This document shows positions 1 through 5,692 of a DNA stretch of 7,018 bases, piece by piece. Where the stretch lies: NCBI GenBank assembly GCA_027011835.1, contig JALUZN010000348.1, positions 1 through 7,018 on the forward strand, given 5' to 3'. A model generated the notes under the pieces. That model was not told the origin of the DNA and ran no database searches. It saw only the letters and a program-made list of their open reading frames with translations. A program made the position numbers and the translations under genes. Source of the DNA: Draconibacterium sp. Lineage in GTDB: Bacteria; Bacteroidota; Bacteroidia; Bacteroidales; Prolixibacteraceae. Position 1 is the stretch's first letter, and every line of letters begins with the position of its first letter.

Positions 1-1
1 G

Positions 2-1237
2 ACAAAAAGAGTTTATCAACTGATTATCAACAACCTAGTGTATTTTTCAGGTTTGACTAACTATGTTTTTTCTCAACCTCGAGAAACGACCTCGTTAAAC
101 AACAATTGGGAGTTTTCACTTAATAATGCAGATATAAAAAGTCTGGATTCCGACAGTGTTCAGTGGGAAACAATAAACGTACCGCACACGTGGAACAACA
201 AAGACATACAGTCTGGCGAGAAAGTTTATTACGGTACCGGCTGGTACAAAAAAGAGTTGCCCCCCGGGCAATTTAAGAAAGACAGAGAGTACTTTTTACG
301 ATTCGAGGGCGTGGGGCAATATGCCGAAGTTTATATGAACAGTAAATTTGTGGGCGAGCACCTTGGAAGTTATTCGACTTTCGTATTCAACATAACCAAA
401 TTTATTCTTCCCGATACAACGAATACCCTGCTTGTTAAAGTTAATAACGAGCTGAACCTGTCGTATCCGAAAGACAATTTCCTCTTTGGAATATATGGTG
501 GAATTTATCGGCCTGTTTCACTAATTAGTACGGGAGAGCTTCACATTGCCCTTATCGATAATGCTTCATCGGGTGTATTTATTCATCAGGACGAGGTTAG
601 CCACGAAAAAGCCTCTCTTACCATTGTTACCGACCTTAAAAATGACGGTTCCGAAATTCATAACGTAAAACTAAAACAGAGTCTTTATTCTCAGGAAGGA
701 GAACTTATAGCAACAAACACAGAAGATTTAAACCTTTATCCCGGAGGAATTAAACCGGTTAATTCGCGTATGGAGATTGGAAACCCCCACCTGTGGAACG
801 GGAGAAAAGCCCCCTACTTGTACAGGCTGGAAACCGAGTTAATACAAAATGGCCGGGTTCTGGATAAAGTAAGCAATACCACCGGTATGAGATTTTACAG
901 AATAGATAAAGAGAAAGGATTTATACTTAACGGCGAACCATACAGGCTTTACGGCGTTTGCAGGCATCAGGAGTGGGAAAACAAAGGCAACGCTCTTTTG
1001 CCAAAACATCATAAAAAAGATATGGAACTGATATACGAAATCGGAGCCACATCCATAAGACTGGCACATTACGAGCAAGCAGATTACATTTATTCTCTGG
1101 CCGATTCGATGGGAATACTGATTTGGGCAGAAATCCCTTTTATTAACGGGTATAAAGAAGGAGCCGACGGGAATGCACTACAGCAACTCACAGAACTTAT
1201 AAAACAGAGATTTAATCATCCTTCTATTTTTGTTTGA
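2..1237 (+). pseudogene. Glycoside hydrolase family 2 (beta-galactosidase type), N-terminal fragment up to an in-frame TGA
   Basis: This is the front part of a GH2 enzyme that hydrolyses beta-linked galactosides or glucuronides. The frame is open to the left edge. A GTG at 38 could start it, but the 12 codons before it (TKRVYQLIINNL) continue into a stretch ending in VFSQ that resembles a signal peptide. Base 1 is a G that could be the last base of an ATG, so the true start probably lies at or beyond the edge. Numbering from the GTG: the sugar-binding jelly-roll domain is about 15-165 (VPHTW, GTGWYKK, RFEGVGQYAEVY), an Ig-like domain about 180-285, and the TIM barrel begins near 294 (GFILNGEPYRLYGVCRHQE). 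It stops after NHPSIFV, where the family has NHPSI..W...NE. A product ending here would lack both catalytic glutamates. GH2 membership is certain; the exact substrate cannot be told. Secretion is inferred only from the partial signal peptide. Confidence 0.88.
1235..1237 (+). other. In-frame TGA in place of the conserved Trp before the GH2 acid/base glutamate
   Basis: The reading is P-S-I-F-V-[TGA]-G-M-H-N-E-V. GH2 enzymes normally have Trp here, and TGG to TGA is a single G-to-A change at position 1237. The codon lies five codons before the acid/base Glu codon. Trp codons elsewhere in the window that I checked, including several in the same gene, are TGG. No recoding structure was recognised around it. 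Confidence 0.85.
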
Positions 1238-2074
1238 GGAATGCACAACGAAGTACTAAAAAACAATATTGTAAGCCAACCGGTAAACCTTACCATTAAA
1301 CTTAACAATCTGGCAAAAACATTAGACCCTTCGCGCTACACGGTATCGGTAAGCAACCTTTGGTGGCTGTTCAATCATCGAATTCACCAACATACCGACT
1401 TGCAAGGATTTAACCAGTACACAGGATGGTATGGAGGCAAACCGGAAGAACTTTCGAAATGGATTAATAATTATCATACTGCAAAACCCGACATCAGATT
1501 CAGTATCTCAGAGTATGGTGCCGGAGGAAATATCTACCAGCAATCAAACGACATACAAACAACCCCCGACCCAAAATGTCAGTTTTTCCCCGAGCCTTAT
1601 ATGACCCACTATCACGAGGTTACCTACTCGGCAATTAAGAGAAATCCATTTATCTGGGGATCGTATGTTTGGAATATGTTCGACTTCTCCGTTCCCGAAT
1701 GGGATAGAGGTGGCATTAAAGGGCGAAACCATAAAGGACTTATTACTTACGACAGAAAAACAAAGAAAGATGCATTTTTTTGGTACAAAGCAAACTGGTC
1801 GGATGAGCCTGTTCTTTACCTTGTTGGCCGTAGAAACAACCAACAGAAGAAAGGAAAATTTAAAATTTCTGCCTATAGTAACATCGGTGCACCGGAACTT
1901 TTTATCGACGGAAAAAGTATGGGAAAAATGGGAGAAGACAACTTTGATGTTAAATACAGTAAAGAGATATCGTTTAAAAAAGGAAAACATTTGATTGAAG
2001 TAAAACAGAAACACAAAGAGACTGTTCTCAACGATTCATATATTCTCTATATTGAAAAGAAAATAGAGAAGTAG
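1238..2074 (+). pseudogene. Glycoside hydrolase family 2, C-terminal fragment carrying both catalytic glutamates
   Basis: This continues the preceding fragment in the same frame, with no base gained or lost. The first codons read GMHNEV; the Glu codon at 1250-1252 is the expected acid/base of GH2. The nucleophile is the Glu of SISEYGAGG (codon 1511-1513), 87 residues further on, a normal spacing. Other barrel landmarks are the GFNQYTGWYGG strand near residues 57-66 (from the ATG at 1241), WGSYVWNMFDF near 139-149 and KGLITYDRKTKKDAF near 165-179. A C-terminal Ig-like domain (about 205-277; PELFIDGKSMG) resembles the DUF4982-type end of Bacteroidota GH2 enzymes. The frame ends with TAG followed directly by TAA. 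The ATG at 1241 is an internal Met of the HNEV motif, not a credible start: a protein from there would lack the sugar-binding domain and half the barrel. No further frameshift or stop is seen, so decay, if real, is recent. The joined protein would be about 690 residues. Confidence 0.88.
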
Positions 2075-2093
2075 TAAATTTGGCATAAAAAAT

Positions 2094-2126
2094 AAAACCC
2101 TGAAGAACAAAATTCTTTAGGGTTTT
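2094..2126. terminator. Hairpin terminator shared by the convergent hydrolase gene and glyA
   Basis: Two 14-base arms, 2094-2107 (AAAACCCTGAAGAA) and 2113-2126 (TTCTTTAGGGTTTT), pair along their whole length with one G-U wobble, around a five-base loop (CAAAA). On the - strand the stem is followed by a T-rich run (TATTTTTTATG), the usual form of a Rho-independent terminator for glyA. On the + strand the T-run is only the four T's that end the stem, so it should work less well for the hydrolase. It sits 19 bases after the hydrolase stop and 29 bases beyond the glyA stop. Confidence 0.85.
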
Positions 2127-2155
2127 AAAATATTCAACAAAAAATACCAGACCGG

Positions 2156-3436
2156 TTAATAGGCAAAAAGCGGATAATCTTTCATTAGTTGATTTACCTT
2201 TTCGCCAATCGATTTAATTCTTTTTTCATCGTTAATATTTGCAATGGCATCGTCGATTAGCTGAACCACAACGGGCATGAAATCTTCTTTTACCCCGCGT
2301 GTTGTAATTGCCGGAGTTCCCACACGCAAACCCGAAGTTTGAAATGGCGAACGGCTATCGAACGGAACCATATTTTTATTTACGGTAATCTCTGCATTTA
2401 CCAGTGTATTCTCCACCACTTTCCCGGTAATTTCGGGGTATTTTGTACGCAAGTCTATCAGCATCGAGTGGTTATCGGTACCTCCCGAAATAACTTTGTA
2501 TCCCAGGTCGATAAAAGCCTGCGCCATTACGGCAGCATTCTTTTTCACCTGTGCCTGATACTCTTTGTATTCAGGAGTAAGTGCCTCGCCGAAAGCAACA
2601 GCTTTTGCTGCAATAACGTGCTCTAACGGGCCACCTTGCTGACCGGGAAAAACAGCAGAATCGAGCAACGATGACATTTTTCTGACGACTCCTTTTTTGG
2701 TTACAATTCCCCAGGGATTATCAAAATCTTTTCCTATTAAAATTACTCCTCCGCGCGGGCCACGCAATGTTTTATGTGTTGTAGAAGTAACTACGTGGGC
2801 ATATTTTACCGGATTATCTAACAAATCGGCGGCAATTAAACCGGCGGGATGCGCCATATCGACCATAAACAGTGCGCCTACTTTATCAGCAATTTTTCTC
2901 ATTCGTGCATAGTCCCACTCCCGGCTGTATGCCGAAGCTCCTCCAATAATTAACTTTGGTTTATGTGCTATGGCAAGTGCCTCCATCTCGTCGTAATCAA
3001 CTCTTCCTGTCTCCTCTTTTACACGGTATGCAACCGGCTTATACAAGATACCCGACGAGTTTACAAACGAGCCGTGCGAAAGGTGCCCGCCGTGCGAAAG
3101 GTCGAGGCCAAGAAATACATCACCCGGTTTTAAAATAACACTTAAAACAGCTGCATTTGCCTGAGCTCCCGAATGTGGCTGTACATTTGCCCACTCGGCG
3201 CCATAGAGTTCTTTAATTCGGTCGATGGCTAACTGCTCGGTCATATCAACAAACTGGCAACCACCATAATAACGTTTGCCCGGATAACCTTCGGCATATT
3301 TATTTGTCATTACCGACCCCATTGCTTCTAAAACCTGATCGCTTACAAAGTTCTCTGACGCAATAAGTTCAATCCCTCCAAGTTGGCGTTCACGTTCTTT
3401 TTTAATAATATCAAAAACCAAAGTGTCTCTCTTCAT
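2156..3436 (-). CDS. glyA: Serine hydroxymethyltransferase
   Basis: This cytoplasmic PLP enzyme interconverts serine plus tetrahydrofolate with glycine plus 5,10-methylene-tetrahydrofolate, the main source of one-carbon units for purine, thymidylate and methionine synthesis. The 426 residues match the family's usual length. Landmarks: IELIASENF (22-30), KYAEGYPGKRYYGG (46-59), the PLP-contacting VDMAHPAG (Asp193, His196), and TSTTHKTLRGPRGG (217-230), whose Lys222 should form the internal aldimine. A segment after it (about 238-265, NPWG..TKKG..RKMSSLLDSAVFPGQQGGP) is slightly longer than in the E. coli protein, which I recall as usual in Bacteroidota. The ATG at 3436 gives the family's normal N-terminus. 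There is no Shine-Dalgarno sequence, as is common in this phylum. It ends with TAA and is transcribed alone, with its own promoter candidate (3464-3471) and the terminator at 2094-2126. Confidence 0.98.
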   Translation of the reverse strand: MKRDTLVFDIIKKERERQLGGIELIASENFVSDQVLEAMGSVMTNKYAEGYPGKRYYGGCQFVDMTEQLAIDRIKELYGAEWANVQPHSGAQANAAVLSVILKPGDVFLGLDLSHGGHLSHGSFVNSSGILYKPVAYRVKEETGRVDYDEMEALAIAHKPKLIIGGASAYSREWDYARMRKIADKVGALFMVDMAHPAGLIAADLLDNPVKYAHVVTSTTHKTLRGPRGGVILIGKDFDNPWGIVTKKGVVRKMSSLLDSAVFPGQQGGPLEHVIAAKAVAFGEALTPEYKEYQAQVKKNAAVMAQAFIDLGYKVISGGTDNHSMLIDLRTKYPEITGKVVENTLVNAEITVNKNMVPFDSRSPFQTSGLRVGTPAITTRGVKEDFMPVVVQLIDDAIANINDEKRIKSIGEKVNQLMKDYPLFAY

Positions 3437-3463
3437 CTCAGTTATTCTTAAATTTTAAAAGCT

Positions 3464-3471
3464 CAAATATA
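3464..3471 (-). promoter_or_regulatory. Candidate -7 promoter box for glyA
   Basis: Read on the - strand this is TATATTTG, a full match to the Bacteroidota -7 consensus TAnnTTTG. It lies 27 bases before the glyA ATG, which would give a short leader of about 20 bases. No TTG is found at the expected -33 distance, so the assignment rests on the -7 box and its position alone. Confidence 0.4.
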
Positions 3472-3730
3472 ACACATTTTAATGCACCCGATTGTCGATA
3501 TAGTTCAGAAAAAACCATAACTTTTAAACAATTAATACCATATTGTTTAAAAACCTTTCTTTTCGTCAAAACATCAATCATAATAAATATATTTTTGGGT
3601 TGCCGGTCAGGGTAATGCCATAAAATTACTTTTGTCCTATCGGGCGGATTTTACTTTTTGGCTTAGTCCAAAAAATAAATGTTAAGTTGATACAAGTTGC
3701 TTTGTTAAAGAAAAAAATAACATCTTAATA

Positions 3731-3764
3731 AATTCAGAAAACCTACCTGAATTGAGTATATTTG
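3731..3764 (+). promoter_or_regulatory. Perfect 7-bp dyad followed by a TAnnTTTG-like box (possible promoter/operator)
   Basis: AATTCAG (3731-3737) and CTGAATT (3747-3753) are perfect inverted halves spaced by nine bases. Three bases later comes TATATTTG (3757-3764), matching the -7 consensus on the + strand. The dyad overlaps where a -35-like element would lie, as an operator might. No TTG is present at the usual -33 spacing, and the next gene starts 265 bases downstream, beyond the MITE-like element. In so AT-rich a stretch a chance match is quite possible. Confidence 0.2.
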
Positions 3765-3782
3765 AGATTCCACAATTAATGC

Positions 3783-3791
3783 AATTAAAAC
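3783..3791 (+). repeat. Left copy of a 9-bp direct repeat (putative target duplication)
   Basis: AATTAAAAC lies directly outside the left end of the MITE-like element and is repeated exactly at 3995-4003. Both copies are preceded by AATG, with one extra C on the left side. Confidence 0.5.
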
Positions 3792-3792
3792 T

Positions 3793-3842
3793 ATTGGTGT
3801 CCGTTTAAAATATGAGACTGCTTCGCTAGGCTCGCAATGACG
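3793..3842 (+). repeat. Left inverted arm of the MITE-like element
   Basis: It begins ATTGGTGTCCG, continues through an AT-rich stretch to GACTGCTTCG, and ends CTCGCAATGACG. It is the inverted partner of 3934-3993. Confidence 0.65.
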
Positions 3843-3933
3843 CCAGTTGTATATTGATTGTGCGTGTTTGGGCTTGCTTTGCGAAAGAAGTTATTCTTAG
3901 TGTTCCTTAATCTGGCAAATATCTGAAATTAAT

Positions 3934-3993
3934 GTCATTGCGATGACGAAGAATGAGGAAGAAGCAATCTAAATAATTATCCCGGACAGTAAT
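3934..3993 (-). repeat. Right inverted arm of the MITE-like element
   Basis: Read on the + strand it begins GTCATTGCGA, passes through a purine-rich insert and GAAGCAATC, and ends CGGACAGTAAT. Its reverse complement starts ATTACTGTCCG, agreeing with the left terminus at 9 of 11 positions. Confidence 0.65.
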
Positions 3994-3994
3994 G

Positions 3995-4003
3995 AATTAA
4001 AAC
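3995..4003 (+). repeat. Right copy of a 9-bp direct repeat (putative target duplication)
   Basis: AATTAAAAC lies directly outside the right end of the MITE-like element and is identical to 3783-3791. The AT-rich composition makes a chance match somewhat easier, but its placement exactly at the element's ends argues for a real duplication. Confidence 0.5.
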
Positions 4004-4028
4004 AATGTTTAGCCTGTAAAATTATTTT

Positions 4029-4430
4029 ATGAAAAACAAATTGAATATCCGTCCGCCGTTTTTAAGTGCTTTGTGTATTTTAACTTTTATTGGCAGTTCT
4101 CTTGGTTTTATCGGCTATTTTTTTGCTTCTGTTTTTTTCGAAAAGAGTACGGAGCTTATAATAAAGTATTCGTCGTGGCACTCTACCGATGTAATTTCGC
4201 CTCTCTATTTTACACTATTAATGGTTCTTTTTGCCTTCTCGTTAACCGGTGCCATAAGAATATGGAAATTCAGAAAGGGCGGATTTCTTATCTATTCGAT
4301 AGCACAAATAAGTATCCTGTTTTTACCTGTAATTTGGATTGACTGGAATGCATTTTCGGCCACCAATGCAATTGCAACAGCCGTTTTTATTGTTGGATAT
4401 GGTTTAAGCTTAAAAAGACGTAAACAATAA
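4029..4430 (+). CDS. Small four-helix integral membrane protein of unknown function
   Basis: I do not recognise this 133-residue protein. Four hydrophobic segments are clear: about 11-37, 56-78, 84-104 and 108-127. Positive charges fall at the N-terminus (MKNK), in the loop after helix 2 (RIWKFRKGG, 77-85) and at the C-terminus (KRRKQ), so by the positive-inside rule both ends should face the cytoplasm. There is no cleavable signal peptide, no lipobox and no catalytic or metal-binding motif. The start at 4029 is the first ATG before the hydrophobic core; no Shine-Dalgarno sequence precedes it. The opening (RPPFLSALCILTFIGSSLGFIG) resembles small hypothetical membrane proteins of Bacteroidota, from memory only. 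It stands alone on its strand. The MITE-like element ends about 25 bases upstream, and the gene ends 21 bases from the convergent sucB stop. Membrane location is well supported, function is not. Confidence 0.85.
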   Translation: MKNKLNIRPPFLSALCILTFIGSSLGFIGYFFASVFFEKSTELIIKYSSWHSTDVISPLYFTLLMVLFAFSLTGAIRIWKFRKGGFLIYSIAQISILFLPVIWIDWNAFSATNAIATAVFIVGYGLSLKRRKQ

Positions 4431-4451
4431 ATGGTACAGGCCGGCTAATCT

Positions 4452-5681
4452 TTAAATTCCCAGCAACAACTTCCCTACATCTTTTCCTGCCGTAAACATT
4501 CGCTCCGGATTTTCAATCATCTCCTTTATTTTCACTAAAAAACCAACCGAATCTTTTCCGTCGATAATTCGATGGTCGTACGAAAGTGCAATGTACATCA
4601 TCGGGCGAATAACAACCTGCCCGTTAACAGCAATTGGTCGCTCTACAATGTTGTGCATACCAAGTATTGCCGATTGTGGCGGGTTAATAATAGGAGTTGA
4701 AAGCAGCGACCCAAAAACGCCGCCATTGGTAATAGTAAATGTTCCGCCGGTTAACTCTTCAACCGATATTTTTTTTGTTCTCGCCTTTTCGGCCAGTGTT
4801 TTTATCTCCAATTCAATTTCGGCAATGGTTTTACTTTCGGCATTACGAACAACAGGCACCATCAATCCTTTGGGAGTCGACACGGCAATTCCCACATCGA
4901 CAAACTGAGGCGACACAATTTCGTCGCCGTTTAACTGTGCATTTACCATCGGGAAATCGGTTGCTGCCACTGCTACTGCTTTGGTAAAAAACGACATAAA
5001 TCCCACTTTAAAACCGTGAGTTTCGATAAACTTTTGTTGATTTGTTTTTCTCAAATCCATCAGAAAGCTCATATCAATTTCGTTAAAAGTGGTTAGCATT
5101 GCTGTCTCGTTTTTTACCGAAACCAAACGCGAACTCAGCTTTCTTCGCAAACTCGACATTCGTTTTTTATCGACCTCGCGCGACACCTTTTTTTGTTGAG
5201 CCGGTTGATTTTGCCGGCTTGTTTCTGCATTTAAAACGGCTTCCACCTCTTTTTTGCCCAGCCGTTTTAATCCGCTTAAAACATCGTTAACCGAAAGCTC
5301 GTTCTCCTTCATCATCGCTTTTGCCACCGCAGTAACTTTAACATTGCTTTCAGGCAACGCGTCGGCTTCTTTCTCGTCAAAATTTCTCTCCTCTTTTTTC
5401 TCAATATGAACGGCTGGTTCCGACTGCTTTTTTGCAGCCGGAGCGACAGTTGTATCGATTGTGCAAACCACATCGCCAACCGGAATTGAATCGCCTTCAG
5501 CAGCTTTTATTTCAATTTTACCGGCCTCAAGTGCAACAATGGTTAACGTTGCTTTATCCGATTCAACTTCGGCAATCTCCTGGTCTTTCTCAACCACCGC
5601 GCCATTTTCTACAAGCCACGTACCTATTTCAACTTCGGTTATCGATTCTCCCGGACTGGGAACTTTTACTTCTACTATCAT
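4452..5681 (-). CDS. sucB: 2-oxoglutarate dehydrogenase E2, dihydrolipoyllysine succinyltransferase
   Basis: This is the core subunit of the 2-oxoglutarate dehydrogenase complex; it passes the succinyl group from lipoate to CoA in the TCA cycle. The 409 residues are typical of SucB. Domain order: one lipoyl domain (about 1-77), with the lipoylated Lys43 in EVESDKATL; a short charged linker (78-112); a peripheral-subunit-binding domain (about 113-150); and the acyltransferase domain (about 172-409). The catalytic motif SYDHRIIDG (367-375) supplies His370 and Asp374. GGTFTITNGGVFGS and PIINPPQSAILGMH are further family signatures. Assignment to the succinyl rather than the acetyl enzyme rests on the single lipoyl domain and on the sucA gene 11 bases upstream. 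The subunit-binding domain is divergent (SGLKRLGKKEV where many homologues have a GxGxGGRI-type loop). The ATG at 5681 sits exactly at the lipoyl domain start. No clear terminator follows. Confidence 0.95.
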   Translation of the reverse strand: MIVEVKVPSPGESITEVEIGTWLVENGAVVEKDQEIAEVESDKATLTIVALEAGKIEIKAAEGDSIPVGDVVCTIDTTVAPAAKKQSEPAVHIEKKEERNFDEKEADALPESNVKVTAVAKAMMKENELSVNDVLSGLKRLGKKEVEAVLNAETSRQNQPAQQKKVSREVDKKRMSSLRRKLSSRLVSVKNETAMLTTFNEIDMSFLMDLRKTNQQKFIETHGFKVGFMSFFTKAVAVAATDFPMVNAQLNGDEIVSPQFVDVGIAVSTPKGLMVPVVRNAESKTIAEIELEIKTLAEKARTKKISVEELTGGTFTITNGGVFGSLLSTPIINPPQSAILGMHNIVERPIAVNGQVVIRPMMYIALSYDHRIIDGKDSVGFLVKIKEMIENPERMFTAGKDVGKLLLGI

Positions 5682-5692
5682 TTTTAAATTCT

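Larger units (their letters stand above)
3792..3994. mobile_element. MITE-like non-autonomous element with imperfect inverted arms
   Basis: The left arm (3793-3842) and the reverse complement of the right arm (3993-3934) share ordered blocks: ATTnnTGTCCG at the outer end, then GAnTGCTTC, then TCGCAATGAC at the inner end. The right arm is about ten bases longer because of extra purine-rich sequence (3945-3962) between the last two blocks. About 90 bases lie between the arms with no reading frame and no transposase. The inner core (GATTGCTTCG...CGCAATGAC and its complement) resembles a repeat I recall as scattered through many Bacteroidota genomes; this is from memory and was not searched. The flanks carry identical 9-bp sequences, as expected of target duplication. 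The arms could also form a long hairpin if transcribed. Confidence 0.6.
3437..4028. other. Long AT-rich intergenic region between divergent glyA and a membrane-protein gene
   Basis: About 590 bases separate the divergent starts of glyA and the gene at 4029. The part next to glyA (3437-3780) is strongly AT-rich and has no convincing reading frame; it holds the glyA promoter candidate and a short dyad at 3731-3753. The part next to the membrane gene (3783-4003) is occupied by a MITE-like element with flanking direct repeats. No tRNA, recognisable small RNA or riboswitch fold was found by eye. Confidence 0.7.

Noticed and set aside
1544..2014. A long antisense open frame opposite the hydrolase C-terminal half.
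   Set aside because: It is a shadow of the GH2 coding frame, rich in Phe, Cys and Val with no family pattern. The GH2 catalytic motifs lie on the other strand.
3438..3581. A 47-codon open frame on the - strand ending four bases before the glyA ATG.
   Set aside because: It is AT-rich with no recognisable protein pattern, it contains the glyA promoter box, and it is short enough to arise by chance.
3590..3597. A second TAnnTTTG match (TATTTTTG) on the + strand.
   Set aside because: It lies in a homopolymer-rich AT stretch, has no -33 element and has no gene nearby to serve.
3655..3674. A small perfect hairpin, TTTTTGG-CTTAGT-CCAAAAA.
   Set aside because: The stem is mostly A-T pairs, and it lies upstream of both flanking genes, where no transcript is known to end.
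3783..4003. A possible CRISPR or phage attachment site.
   Set aside because: There are only two short direct copies and one inverted pair, with no spacer array and no integrase, tRNA or cas gene in the window.
4431..4451. A GGCCGGC palindrome in the 21-base gap between the convergent membrane gene and sucB.
   Set aside because: It is too short for a terminator stem and no T-tract follows on either strand.
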